DNA of 64,000 nt from Ruegeria sp. HKCCD4315 (GTDB lineage: Bacteria > Pseudomonadota > Alphaproteobacteria > Rhodobacterales > Rhodobacteraceae): contig NZ_WVRN01000001.1 in assembly GCF_013112245.1 (NCBI RefSeq), positions 1,120,501 through 1,184,500 on the forward strand. Reading direction: 5' to 3'. Below are positions 33,722 to 43,448 of the stretch, in pieces (position 1 is the first letter of the stretch; every line of letters starts with the position of its first letter). The position numbers were made by a program, and so were the translations under genes. A model generated the notes under the pieces. It was not told the DNA's origin. It made no database searches and worked only from the letters and a program-made list of their open reading frames with translations.

Positions 33722-35110
33722 ATGAACGCCAATTCGGGAAACGAAAGCTCGGGCAATTTCATCTGGGGGGTGATTGCAGGGCTTGTTGCAGTATTGGGTG
33801 CAGGTGGCTTGTACCTGTCGGGCGTCTTCACCAACGCACCGGAACCTGACGCAAACACACCGCAGGAAACTGCTTCCGTTCCAGCAATCTCAGAGCCAGC
33901 AGATGAGGCCCCGAAAGCAGCAAAAGAGGCGGATGAAGTTACTGTCGCAGAGCCGTCCAATCCGGATACTGCGTCGTCAGAAGAAACACCCGCACCTGCT
34001 GAAGACCTGGCGGAGCAAGCGGAAGAACCTGCTGAAACGGAAGCCGCCGAAGTTGCAGAGGAAGTGGCTGCGCCTGCGCCTGCGCCCGTCGCGCCTCCCG
34101 TCCTGGATCAGATTTTTGTAGAAACTGACGGCACCGCGCTTCTTTCGGGTGACGCAGAACCCGGCAGTCAGATAGAAGTTCTGCTGAACGGCGAAGTCGC
34201 ACATTCTTTTACCGTGGATGGCAGCGGTCAGTTTGCTGAATTTGTGACGATCCCCTTCAGCGACACCGCGCAGGGACTTGTGTTGCAAAGCACGGACGGG
34301 GCGCAAGCAACGCGATCCGACGACTATCTGATTGCCGCCTTGCCCAAGCCAATCAAAGAAGAACCTGTTGCCGAGACGACGCCCGAAGCCCAGCAGAGCG
34401 CATCTGAGGACGCGCAGGAGCAGGTGGCCACAGTCGACGAGACCCAGCCCGATGCTGACGCTGCGGCAGACGTCTCGGAACCTGAAACGTCAGAGCCCGG
34501 GGCTGCGACAGTTGAAACTGCTGAACTGACCGATGAAGCCCCACAGCAGGATCAGCAGGTCGCCGTGCTGCGATCTGGCGAAGAGGGCGTTGAGCTGGTG
34601 CAGCCCCCGGTCGTGCGGGATACCCCACCCGAGCAGGTCGCACTGGACACGATCGGATATTCCGAAACGGGCGATGTGCAGCTGACAGGGCGCGTTCAGG
34701 ATGGGACCGCCATTCGGTTGTACCTGAACAATCGTCTGGTCGCGGACCTTGCCCCGGAACAAGATGGATCCTGGCGCAGCGATCTGGAGGGAATTGACCC
34801 AGGCGTCTACACGCTCCGGGTAGATGCGGTAAACACGGACGGGACGGTCCTTAGCCGGGTCGAAACTCCGTTCAAACGCGAACCACTTGACGTTCTTCAG
34901 GCCGCAACGGGCACGGCTCAGGCAGATACGCCTCAAGCGACCCCTGCAATCCGGTCTGTCACGGTGCAGCAGGGCGACACGCTATGGGCCATCTCACGTG
35001 ATCGATTTGGCGACGGGGTCTTATATGTGCGGCTGTTCGAAGCCAATCGTGACTTGATCCGCGATCCGGATCTGATCTATCCCGGGCAAATCTTTACAAT
35101 CCCGGAATAA
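33722..35110 (+). CDS. LysM domain protein with Ala/Glu-rich linkers and Ig-like modules
   Basis: The 462-residue protein has an N-terminal membrane anchor (IWGVIAGLVAVLGAGGLYL), a long Ala/Glu/Pro-rich acidic segment (about residues 38-120), a beta module (121-200), a second acidic linker, a second Ig-like beta module (about 305-390) and a C-terminal LysM domain (VQQGDTLWAISRDRFG onward). It is probably anchored in the inner membrane and reaches through the periplasm to peptidoglycan. The architecture is typical of alphaproteobacterial LysM proteins. It precedes an ABC exporter gene by about 60 bases. Confidence 0.85.
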   Translation: MNANSGNESSGNFIWGVIAGLVAVLGAGGLYLSGVFTNAPEPDANTPQETASVPAISEPADEAPKAAKEADEVTVAEPSNPDTASSEETPAPAEDLAEQAEEPAETEAAEVAEEVAAPAPAPVAPPVLDQIFVETDGTALLSGDAEPGSQIEVLLNGEVAHSFTVDGSGQFAEFVTIPFSDTAQGLVLQSTDGAQATRSDDYLIAALPKPIKEEPVAETTPEAQQSASEDAQEQVATVDETQPDADAAADVSEPETSEPGAATVETAELTDEAPQQDQQVAVLRSGEEGVELVQPPVVRDTPPEQVALDTIGYSETGDVQLTGRVQDGTAIRLYLNNRLVADLAPEQDGSWRSDLEGIDPGVYTLRVDAVNTDGTVLSRVETPFKREPLDVLQAATGTAQADTPQATPAIRSVTVQQGDTLWAISRDRFGDGVLYVRLFEANRDLIRDPDLIYPGQIFTIPE

Positions 35111-35169
35111 TCAGCCCTTCTGGCCTTTTATGGGCAGAGGTCTAACTCTGACCGCAGACAAGGCACGTG

Positions 35170-36993
35170 ATGAGACGCACATCTCCTAGGACTTCAGATG
35201 ACATGGTGTCGGATGACGAACGCAGCTCGGGCTGGCGGACGATCCGCAAGGTTGCCCCCTATCTCTGGCCCGACGACGAGCCGTGGGTAAAGCGTCGCGT
35301 CGTCATAGCCATGGGTATGCTTGTTCTGGCCAAGGTGATCGCGGTTTATACGCCCATTCTGTACAAAGGCGCTGTTGACGCGCTGGCGGGCGAGGGTGTG
35401 CCGCCATTGGCGCTGGGCGCAGTTGGATTGACAGTGGCGTACGGCGTGGCGCGAATGATGACGGTGGGCTTTCAGCAATTGCGGGATGCCGCCTTTGCCC
35501 CCGTCGGACAACGCGCCTTAAGGGCGCTGGCGCTTGAGACGTTTCAACACATCCACAACCTATCGATGCGCTATCACGTGACGCGTCGCACTGGCGGGCT
35601 GAGCCGTATCATCGAACGGGGCGTCAAAGGGGTTGAGTTCCTGCTGCGGTTCCTGCTGTTCTCGATCGGGCCGCTTATTCTGGAGCTGCTGCTGGTCGCC
35701 ATCATCCTGATGTGGCTGTTCAATGTCTGGTACCTGGTTGTCGTTGCCGTCACCATTGGTCTGTACATCTGGTTTACTTTTGCCGTGACCGAATGGCGCG
35801 TGAAGCTGCGGCGTGAGATGAACGATCAGGACACCGAGGCCAACCAGCGCGCCATCGACAGCTTGCTAAACTTTGAAACCGTCAAGTATTTCAACGCCGA
35901 AACCCGCGAGGCTGAACGGTACGACGTGTCGATGAAGGCCTATGCAGCGGCTGCGCTGAAGACGGCCTATTCATTGGCATTTCTGAACTTCGGACAATCC
36001 TTCCTGATCACCTGCGGCCTGATTGGTGTGATGGTTCTGGCCGCAATCGGGGTACAGAACGGCAACCTAACTGTGGGCGATTTTGTCATGGTCAACGCCT
36101 ACATGATCCAGATTACCGTGCCGCTGAACTTTCTTGGTACGGTCTATCGGGAAATCCGGCAATCCTTGGTCGATATGGGGCAAATGTTCGACCTGCTTGA
36201 ACAACCCGCCGAAGTCACAGACAAGGCCTGCGCGCCGAATCTGAAGGTAAACGGCGGCGAAGTCACGCTTGAGGACGTGCATTTTGGCTATGATCCCGAG
36301 CGTGAAATCCTCAAGGGCGTGTCCCTGACTGTCCCGGCTGGGAAAACCGTGGCCATTGTGGGGGCGACAGGGTCGGGTAAATCGACCATCGGGCGGCTCT
36401 TGTTCCGGTTCTACGACGTGACCAAAGGGGCGCTGAAGATCGATGGTCAGGACATTCGCGACGTGACCCAGACCAGCCTGCATGCCGCCATCGGTGTCGT
36501 CCCGCAAGACACGGTGCTGTTTAATGACACGATCCGCTACAACATTGCCTATGGCCGCGACGGTGCCACCATGGACGAGGTCGAAGCAGCGGCCAAGGCG
36601 GCGCAGATTCACGATTTTATTGCCTCATTGCCCGAAGGGTATGACACCAAGGTAGGCGAGCGTGGCCTGAAGCTTTCCGGTGGCGAAAAGCAACGTGTCG
36701 GAATAGCACGCACCTTGCTGAAGAACCCACCGATCCTGCTGTTGGACGAGGCGACCTCGGCGCTGGATACGGATACTGAGCAGGACATCAAAGATGCCCT
36801 GGCCCGAGCAGGTGAGGGGCGGACGGTGATCACCATCGCGCATCGTCTGAGCACCATCGCCGAGGCCGATCAGATTGTGGTTCTGGAGGCCGGAGAGATC
36901 ATCGAACAGGGTTCGCATGATCAACTTCTGGCAAGGTCGGGTCGGTACGCTCAACTTTGGAACCGCCAGCAATCGGACGGTGAAGCGGCCTGA
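35170..36993 (+). CDS. Atm1-type ABC exporter, fused permease and ATPase
   Basis: This 607-residue half-transporter has six membrane helices (about residues 40-320) and a C-terminal ATPase with Walker A GATGSGKST, signature LSGGEKQR and Walker B ILLLDEATSALD. The intracellular loop NFETVKYFNAE and the length point to the Atm1/ABCB7 group, which exports glutathione-linked or sulfur species tied to metal homeostasis. The ATG at 35170 is preferred over the adjacent GTG. It would act as a homodimer. Confidence 0.88.
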   Translation: MRRTSPRTSDDMVSDDERSSGWRTIRKVAPYLWPDDEPWVKRRVVIAMGMLVLAKVIAVYTPILYKGAVDALAGEGVPPLALGAVGLTVAYGVARMMTVGFQQLRDAAFAPVGQRALRALALETFQHIHNLSMRYHVTRRTGGLSRIIERGVKGVEFLLRFLLFSIGPLILELLLVAIILMWLFNVWYLVVVAVTIGLYIWFTFAVTEWRVKLRREMNDQDTEANQRAIDSLLNFETVKYFNAETREAERYDVSMKAYAAAALKTAYSLAFLNFGQSFLITCGLIGVMVLAAIGVQNGNLTVGDFVMVNAYMIQITVPLNFLGTVYREIRQSLVDMGQMFDLLEQPAEVTDKACAPNLKVNGGEVTLEDVHFGYDPEREILKGVSLTVPAGKTVAIVGATGSGKSTIGRLLFRFYDVTKGALKIDGQDIRDVTQTSLHAAIGVVPQDTVLFNDTIRYNIAYGRDGATMDEVEAAAKAAQIHDFIASLPEGYDTKVGERGLKLSGGEKQRVGIARTLLKNPPILLLDEATSALDTDTEQDIKDALARAGEGRTVITIAHRLSTIAEADQIVVLEAGEIIEQGSHDQLLARSGRYAQLWNRQQSDGEAA

Positions 36994-37050
36994 GGCTCTT
37001 TGAACATCGCGATATTTGATAGGCTGCGATGAGTGAAAAAGGTGGCTTCA

Positions 37051-37449
37051 ATGATTGCCAGAATGAAAAAACGGCTGCTGCCGATTTTGATTGCGGTTTG
37101 TCTTCCTGTTGCCGTCGCAGCGGATCCCATCGTTGGGGTCTGGAAAACCGAGCCGGATCGAAAGAACCTGACCTCACACATCAAAATCTCGGCTTGTGGA
37201 GATAAATTCTGCGGCCAGATCCTTTCGGCCTATGACGCCTCGGGCAAAGAAGTCCAAACGCCAAACATTGGTAAAAAGCTGTTCTGGGATGTTGCCAGCG
37301 AAGGCAGTGGAAAATATGGCGGCGGAGAATTCTGGGTTCCGCTGATCAACGTAGACGCCGTGCCGCAAATGACATTGCAGGGTGACACGTTGTTGGTCAA
37401 AGGGTGCGAGCATGAGATTTGCGCGCATCAGACGTGGTCTCGTTTGTGA
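37051..37449 (+). CDS. DUF2147 family exported protein
   Basis: The 132-residue protein has a signal peptide (RLLPILIAVCLPVAVAA) and the DUF2147 start DPIVGVWKTE, with paired cysteines (ISACGDKFCG and KGCEHEICA). The family is common and uncharacterised. The ATG at 37051 is chosen for the AAGGTGG six bases upstream; a GTG at 37033 is in frame. A terminator follows. Confidence 0.85.
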   Translation: MIARMKKRLLPILIAVCLPVAVAADPIVGVWKTEPDRKNLTSHIKISACGDKFCGQILSAYDASGKEVQTPNIGKKLFWDVASEGSGKYGGGEFWVPLINVDAVPQMTLQGDTLLVKGCEHEICAHQTWSRL

Positions 37450-37464
37450 TATCGGTCAAATGAA

Positions 37465-37492
37465 AAAGGACCGGAAAATCCGGTCCTTTGCT
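37465..37492. terminator. Bidirectional terminator between DUF2147 and RND pump genes
   Basis: AAAGGACCGG/CCGGTCCTTT form a perfect ten-base-pair stem with a five-base loop. The flanking A and T runs let it act on both strands of this convergent pair. Confidence 0.85.
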
Positions 37493-40400
37493 TTACTCAG
37501 CGGCCTTCAGTGGCGGTCCCGAAGGATGATCCGGCCGATCCGATCCGCTGTCCTGCTCCGGCCGTCCTGATTGCGATTCATCCTCCCACACAATCTCGGT
37601 TGCCTGCATTTGACGGGCAGAGCGGCCAATCGCCATATCCTGCGCAATCTGGCTAGACCTGCCAGCGGTCACGCGCGCCAGCAAACGGCTGAGCCACACC
37701 GCATAGGTTGTCACCCAAACCCGCAACGCCAGAAGCGATGGCGTCACGATCAGGGTCAGAACAGTGGCAATACCCAGACCAAATACCACCGCCGTCGCCA
37801 ACTGCTTCCACCACAGGGCAGTGGGGCTGTCGATGGAATAGCCGCCATTGATAAAGTCCAGCGACAGTCCGAACATCATGGGCGTCAGACCTGCCATTGT
37901 CGTGAGGGTGGTCAGCAGAACCGGACGAATGCGCGATTCTGCGGTTCGAATGATCGCTTCGATCCGGGGCATGTACGTGCTGTATTCTTGATAGGTATCG
38001 ATCAGAACGATGTTGTTGTTCACCACGATCCCCGCCAAAGCCACGATGCCTGTACCTGTCATGATGATCGAGAACGGCTGTTCCATCACGATCATGCCGA
38101 TCAGAACCCCGGTGGTGGACAGAACAACCGCCAAAAGCACCAGCACCGAATTGTAGAACGAATTGAACTGGGCCAGTAGGATCACGAACATAAGCCCCAG
38201 CGCGCCCATGAAGGCGTTTACCAGGAAAGCGCCTGATTCTGCCTGTTCTTCCTGATCGCCCGTCCATTCCCAACTGATCGAATTGGAAAACGGACCCGTT
38301 TCAAGCCATTCGGTCAGAACCGCAATCCGTTCATTTGGGTTGATCAACGCGAACTGTGCGTCTCCGCTTTCAACCGTGCTGATGAGTTGATCCACGCTAT
38401 CGGCGCCGGTCAATTGAACCAACTCGTAGGACTTTCCGCCCCCGCTGTTGAGGACCGTGCCGTTGGGGGTATAGCCTTCGGCAGCTTCCCGAACCACGGC
38501 AAGACGGACGAGTTCACCGTCGGGGCCTTCGGTCGTAACCTTGCTCAAACCTGGTTCAACGTCGGCTTTGACGTCATAGTACCGCTGCTGATCCACCCGG
38601 TTTATCTCGGCCAGTTTGGCCACGGGCTTACGACTTACGAAATTCGACAGTGGCACCAAACCGTCCGGGGTACGAACCTTGAGTGTGTCCAAAGTCGATA
38701 GCACGCGATCTTCTTCTGGCAGGCGGACGCGAATTTCAATCTCTTCATCATTGCTGTCCGGGCGCATCTCGCCCAGCAGAATGCCGCGTGTCACCAACTG
38801 CACCATGGCCCCAACCGTGGCCACGTCAGCTCCGAACCGACCGGCCTTGGCGACATCCACATCGATTTGCCAGTCGATGCCGGGCAGGGGCAAGGTGTCT
38901 TCGATCTTGATTAACCCTGGCGTGGTGTCGAACACCTCGCGCGCGTTGAGCGTCGCCGAGGTCAGATCCTCCCGCCCGTCACCCTTGATACGCAGATGCA
39001 CGGGCTTGGCGGAGGCCGGGCCTTGTTCCAATGGCAGGATCTCGACAACGATGCCGGGGATCTCCGCCAGTTGCGCGTTGAGTTCATCAATGACGAAGTC
39101 GCCGTCAAATTCAGGCGCAACAAAGTGACGATCAAACAGGCCCCACAGAACAGATTCCGAGACGTTGGGACGGTCTTCCCAAGGAATGATCTCGAACTGA
39201 ACACGGCCCACTGTATCGGCAGGTTCCTGAGCGCCCCCGTTGTTCTGGTTCAGGCCGCCTTCGCCTGCGAAAGAAAACACGTTGATCACGGCCGGGTGGG
39301 CCGCGATGACATCTTCTGCCGCCAAAACCATGCCATCTTTTTCCGCAAGCGAGATGTTCCCCCGCGCGCGGACATAGGCGGTGGCTTGTTCCGGTTCGCT
39401 TTCCACGAAAAATTCGACGCCTCTGGATTCCTGCGGGAACCAGACGAAGGCAACGGTGTAGACGGCAAAGAACACTGCGGCCAACGACACGATGGGCATG
39501 ATCGGATTGCCGACAAGAAAGCGAACCACATGACCAAACGGCGTGTGTTCGTCGGCTGTATGAACGCGCTCTTCCACTTTGCGTTCGATCCTGGCCGCGC
39601 TCAGGGTCACGGATCCTGCAAAGGCCCCGAACAGGAACAGAAGCGCACCAGCGATTGAACCGCCGGGTAGCAGGTAATCCGGGTTCAGGGTCTGCATCGC
39701 GCCCAGAAAGATCATGTACAGCGAAGGAGGCACCAGCACAGCCCGCAGCCACCAAGGCGTACGCGCGCGCAACCAGATCGACGAGCGGTCGAAGACGCGG
39801 CTTAGCCGCCCTGACACACCGCCCATGACCGGCAGGTAAATCAGCGCCACGATCAGCGACGCCGACAGAACAAAGATCAGAGTAACGGGCAGCATTCCCA
39901 TGAACTCACCCGGTACGCCGGGCCAGAACAGCATGGGCAGGAAGGCGCAAAGCGTTGTCGCAGTCGACGACACAATGGGCCAGAACATGCGCTGCGCCGC
40001 CTCAACATAGGCGTGCATTGGCCCGACGCCCTGCTTGATGCGTTTATCGGCATATTCCACGACGACGATGGCACCGTCCACCAGCATACCAACCGCCAGA
40101 ATAAGACCGAACATCACGATATTCGAAATGCTGACGCCCATGACCGCAAGGAAGGCAAAGCACAGAAGGAATGAGGTGGGGATCGCGAAACCCACCAACA
40201 GTGCAGCCCGCGTGCCCAGCGAGGCCAGCACCACGATCATCACCAGTGCAATCGCGGTCAGAACCGAGCCTTCCAACTGGCTGACCATTGAACCCACTAT
40301 GCGGCTCTGGTCGTTGGACGTGCCCAGATCGACGGCGGCCTGAAGTTCAGGTGGCCACTTTGTTTTGGCTTGCTCGATGGTCTCTTTGACCTGAGCAACT

Positions 40401-41281
40401 GTATCGATCAGGTTGAAGCCCTTACGCTTTACCACTTGCAGGGCAACAGTTGGTTCACCGTTGAACCGGGCCGTGCCGGCGCGGTCTTCGAAGGTGTAAT
40501 TGATCTGCGCCAACTCACCCAAAGTTACAACCCGGTCGCCATTGACCTTGATCGGCAAGCCATAAACGTCCTGCGCGGTCTTGAACGATGACGGGATCTT
40601 GACCGAGAATGTACCCTGCGCGGTTTCAACCTCACCCGCTGCAATCAACTGGTTGTTGTTCCGAACCACATTGATCAGCTCATCTGCGGTGACGTTGTAT
40701 GCCTCAAGCCGTAAGGGATCGATGACAACCTCGAGCATCTCGTCGCGATTACCTGCTATGCCAGCCTCAAGTACCGAATCCAGTGCCTCAAGCTCGTCCT
40801 GTAAGTCTTTGGCAACGCGGGCCATCGTGCGTTCAGGAACTGCGCCGGTCAGGTTAACGATGACGATGGGGAATTCGGAAAAGTTGATCTCGGTCAGCGA
40901 ATACTGTTCCGCGCCTTCAGGGAAATCCGCTTGCGCCGAATTCATCGCGTCGCGGACGTCGGCCATGATCGCGGTTTTGTCCCAGCCGAAATCAAACTCC
41001 AGCGCGACCCCCGCATAGCCTTCGGCGGCGGTCGACGTCATTTCCTTGAGGCCATCGAGATCCGCCAGTTCGGTCTCCATCGGCTTGATCAGAAGATTTT
41101 CGGAGTCTTCCGCTGAAATGCCGGGAAACTGTACCGAGACGAACAGGGCAGGGATTTCAATATCCGGCTCACCCTCTTTCGGCAATGAGACATAGGCAAA
41201 CCCGCCAATAACCAGCGAGATGGCGATAAACGCCAGGACCATGCGGGCTCGATGCGCGGCCCATGCGACAACACCCGTCAT
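37493..41281 (-). CDS. RND family efflux permease, unusually long
   Basis: This inner-membrane proton-driven exporter has the RND layout: TM1 (RMVLAFIAISLVIGGFAY), periplasmic porter domain, TM2-6 with the GMLVDGAIVVVEYADKR proton-relay aspartate in TM4, then a second half with GIVVNNNIVLIDTY. At 1262 residues it is about 200 longer than AcrB-like pumps. The extra sequence lies around residues 490-620, between TM6 and the second half, and includes added hydrophobic segments. Its start overlaps the adaptor stop by four bases. Substrate unknown; no outer-membrane channel gene is present. Confidence 0.93.
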   Translation of the reverse strand: MTGVVAWAAHRARMVLAFIAISLVIGGFAYVSLPKEGEPDIEIPALFVSVQFPGISAEDSENLLIKPMETELADLDGLKEMTSTAAEGYAGVALEFDFGWDKTAIMADVRDAMNSAQADFPEGAEQYSLTEINFSEFPIVIVNLTGAVPERTMARVAKDLQDELEALDSVLEAGIAGNRDEMLEVVIDPLRLEAYNVTADELINVVRNNNQLIAAGEVETAQGTFSVKIPSSFKTAQDVYGLPIKVNGDRVVTLGELAQINYTFEDRAGTARFNGEPTVALQVVKRKGFNLIDTVAQVKETIEQAKTKWPPELQAAVDLGTSNDQSRIVGSMVSQLEGSVLTAIALVMIVVLASLGTRAALLVGFAIPTSFLLCFAFLAVMGVSISNIVMFGLILAVGMLVDGAIVVVEYADKRIKQGVGPMHAYVEAAQRMFWPIVSSTATTLCAFLPMLFWPGVPGEFMGMLPVTLIFVLSASLIVALIYLPVMGGVSGRLSRVFDRSSIWLRARTPWWLRAVLVPPSLYMIFLGAMQTLNPDYLLPGGSIAGALLFLFGAFAGSVTLSAARIERKVEERVHTADEHTPFGHVVRFLVGNPIMPIVSLAAVFFAVYTVAFVWFPQESRGVEFFVESEPEQATAYVRARGNISLAEKDGMVLAAEDVIAAHPAVINVFSFAGEGGLNQNNGGAQEPADTVGRVQFEIIPWEDRPNVSESVLWGLFDRHFVAPEFDGDFVIDELNAQLAEIPGIVVEILPLEQGPASAKPVHLRIKGDGREDLTSATLNAREVFDTTPGLIKIEDTLPLPGIDWQIDVDVAKAGRFGADVATVGAMVQLVTRGILLGEMRPDSNDEEIEIRVRLPEEDRVLSTLDTLKVRTPDGLVPLSNFVSRKPVAKLAEINRVDQQRYYDVKADVEPGLSKVTTEGPDGELVRLAVVREAAEGYTPNGTVLNSGGGKSYELVQLTGADSVDQLISTVESGDAQFALINPNERIAVLTEWLETGPFSNSISWEWTGDQEEQAESGAFLVNAFMGALGLMFVILLAQFNSFYNSVLVLLAVVLSTTGVLIGMIVMEQPFSIIMTGTGIVALAGIVVNNNIVLIDTYQEYSTYMPRIEAIIRTAESRIRPVLLTTLTTMAGLTPMMFGLSLDFINGGYSIDSPTALWWKQLATAVVFGLGIATVLTLIVTPSLLALRVWVTTYAVWLSRLLARVTAGRSSQIAQDMAIGRSARQMQATEIVWEDESQSGRPEQDSGSDRPDHPSGPPLKAAE

Positions 41282-42504
41282 TGTGATGCTTCCCGATAGG
41301 TGGGTTTCACAGTGACGCCGCGGGTCACAAACTCTTGCCCGACCACGATGATGTCAGCCGTTTCCGGCAGCCCGCCGATCCAGACACCTTCTGCAGTGTC
41401 GCGCAGAATTTGGACGGGCTTGAAGTCGACAATGTTGCCTGCGCCTACCGTGCGAACCCCCAATTGACCCTCATTGCTGAGCGTCAGCGCGGACTGCGGC
41501 AGCAGATGCGCCTTGGCGCCTTCGGCGGCGATTTGAATGGTTGCGGTCTGGCCGTCACGGATGGTTAGATCCGGGTTGGGGACAGTGATCTCTACCTCGA
41601 ATGTCCGCGTTGTCTCATCGGCCGAACGGCTTAGGAACGTCACCCGCCCATTAAGTTGCCGCCCGGTGACCAACGTCGCGGATGCTTCGGAGCCGACAAC
41701 CACGCGGTTGACCTCGGTCTCGGGCACAAAGCCCACCAGCTTGATCGGATCCAGCTGAATGACGGTCGCGCAGAGCGATCCGGGCTGCATCAGGCTGCCC
41801 AGTTCTGCGGTGTCGCTTTCCAGCAGGCCCTTGAAAGGCGAGGTGATGATCACGCGACCGGCCTCGCGCTGTGCGGCCTCAACGGCTGCGGCTGCGGCTT
41901 CAATCCCGGCACGGGTGGCTTCCAAACCGGCCTCGGCCGACTTTACCCCGGCTTTGGCGGTACTCATCGCGGCTTCGCTGGAAATCCGGCGGGTTTCCGA
42001 CGCAAAGCCGGTTTCCGCCAGTTTGCGTGACGCGGTCAGATTGATCTCGGCCTCGGCCACCAGCGCATGGGCTTCCTGCAGGCGGGCTTCGGCTTCGGGA
42101 ATACGGCTTTCGGACTCAAGCTTGCCGGCCATCGCTTCGGCCAGTTGGGCGGGGCGCGTGCCGGGATCAAGTTCACACAGAATGTCCCCGGCTTCGACAA
42201 AAGCACCTTTGCGCTTGGGTTCAGAGATCACGGTCGACGTCGTTTCCGACAGAACCTCGACCTGCCGGTTTGCTTTGGTCTGACCGCGCAACAAGACCGC
42301 GCTGTCGATCTCGCGGGCCTGCGAACGCAGGGCGACAACACCCACCGCCGCGATTTCAGAAGTCTCGGTTGCCGCGGCTTCACTTTGCGCGGTTTCTTCG
42401 CCCTCACCACGTCCGGCGAAGGCAAACAGCGCATCACGCTCGAACACAAGAAAATACAAAGCAACAATGACCAGAATGGCGTTGATGAATGAAATCAAAC
42501 GCAT
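41278..42504 (-). CDS. RND pump periplasmic adaptor (HlyD/MFP family)
   Basis: The 408-residue membrane fusion protein has an N-terminal membrane anchor (LISFINAILVIVALYFLVF), split lipoyl halves (QVEVLSETTSTVISEPKRKGAFVEAGDILCELD and GRVIITSPFKGLLES regions), a long alpha hairpin between them (residues 125-205) and a beta-barrel domain. It links the permease to an outer-membrane channel. It is the first gene of the pump operon, under the promoter at 42594-42622. Confidence 0.92.
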   Translation of the reverse strand: MRLISFINAILVIVALYFLVFERDALFAFAGRGEGEETAQSEAAATETSEIAAVGVVALRSQAREIDSAVLLRGQTKANRQVEVLSETTSTVISEPKRKGAFVEAGDILCELDPGTRPAQLAEAMAGKLESESRIPEAEARLQEAHALVAEAEINLTASRKLAETGFASETRRISSEAAMSTAKAGVKSAEAGLEATRAGIEAAAAAVEAAQREAGRVIITSPFKGLLESDTAELGSLMQPGSLCATVIQLDPIKLVGFVPETEVNRVVVGSEASATLVTGRQLNGRVTFLSRSADETTRTFEVEITVPNPDLTIRDGQTATIQIAAEGAKAHLLPQSALTLSNEGQLGVRTVGAGNIVDFKPVQILRDTAEGVWIGGLPETADIIVVGQEFVTRGVTVKPTYREASQ

Positions 42505-42588
42505 ACGGGGATTCTCCTAGAATTCTTTGCCCAAGAACACGAGACGTTCATGCCTTGAAATGGGGCTTTGCCTATGTCTTTTCTACAC

Positions 42589-42622
42589 TGAACTGAATAG
42601 TTTGGTTCACTTTTTTTCGCAA
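42589..42622 (-). promoter_or_regulatory. Putative promoter and overlapping operator of the RND pump operon
   Basis: On the minus strand TTGCGA (42617-42622) and TATTCA (42594-42599) are 17 bases apart, a sigma-70-like pair. The -10 and spacer lie inside an inverted repeat with TGAAC/GTTCA arms (42589-42609), as expected for a TetR-type repressor site. No regulator gene is adjacent. Confidence 0.45.
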
Positions 42623-42731
42623 GAGTGATGCCTGAGGGTGAAAATGTACAAATTCGGACCCTTGGCTTGGCGTTGGTGCCGGGGTATGACATGGCGCACC
42701 AAGACAAGACATACAGCCCAGGGGGCAGGGA

Positions 42732-43403
42732 ATGAGCGACACAGACAGTTTCATTGATGAGGTCACGGAAGAGGTACGCCGCGACCGGATGTATCTGCTG
42801 TTGCGCCGCTGGGGCTGGGTCGGTGTGGTTGCCGTTGTGCTGATCGTCGGCGGTGCGGCCTTTAATGAATATCGCAAATCCCGGGATGCGGCGCAGGCAC
42901 AGGATCTGGGCGACTCGATTCTTGCTGCTCTGACCCAGAATGAATCCGATGGGCGGGCCTCTGAGTTGCAGAGCATTGAGACGGTATCGCCCGGCGGTGA
43001 CGCGGTATTGAACATGTTGCTTGCAACCGCGCAGATTAACGCCGGATCGCGCGAAGATGCGGTCAACAGCCTGAATGCAATTGCAGTTCAGGGCGATCTG
43101 CCCGAGATCTACCGTGCCATCGCAAGCTTTAAAGCCTTATTGCTGCAAAGCGACACGTTACCCGCAGCAGATCGTCGGCAGCAGTTCGAAGCGCTTGCGG
43201 CACCTGGCGCCCCGCTGCGTCTGCTTGCGGAAGAGCAACTGGCATTGATCGACGTGTCCGAGGGCAATGTCGAGGCGGCGCTGGATCGTTTGCAGGCGCT
43301 GCGGCAGGATGCCGAGGTTGGTATTGACCTGCAACAGCGTGCAGCGCAACTGATTGTCGCGCTGGGCGGCGAACCAGAACCGCTGGTAGCGCAACAAGGC
43401 TGA
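42732..43403 (+). CDS. YfgM-like membrane-anchored TPR protein
   Basis: The 223-residue protein has an N-terminal cytoplasmic stretch, one membrane segment (WVGVVAVVLIVGGAAF, about residues 30-45) and a periplasmic TPR_21-type helical domain. This is the YfgM architecture; YfgM in E. coli is an ancillary SecYEG/periplasmic chaperone partner. Its place before bamB and der matches the E. coli order yfgM-bamB-der, which supports the call. Confidence 0.82.
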   Translation: MSDTDSFIDEVTEEVRRDRMYLLLRRWGWVGVVAVVLIVGGAAFNEYRKSRDAAQAQDLGDSILAALTQNESDGRASELQSIETVSPGGDAVLNMLLATAQINAGSREDAVNSLNAIAVQGDLPEIYRAIASFKALLLQSDTLPAADRRQQFEALAAPGAPLRLLAEEQLALIDVSEGNVEAALDRLQALRQDAEVGIDLQQRAAQLIVALGGEPEPLVAQQG

Positions 43404-43448
43404 TCGGGCGGTGAATAAAGACATTTTGACAGGCGAGTTCGGAATATC

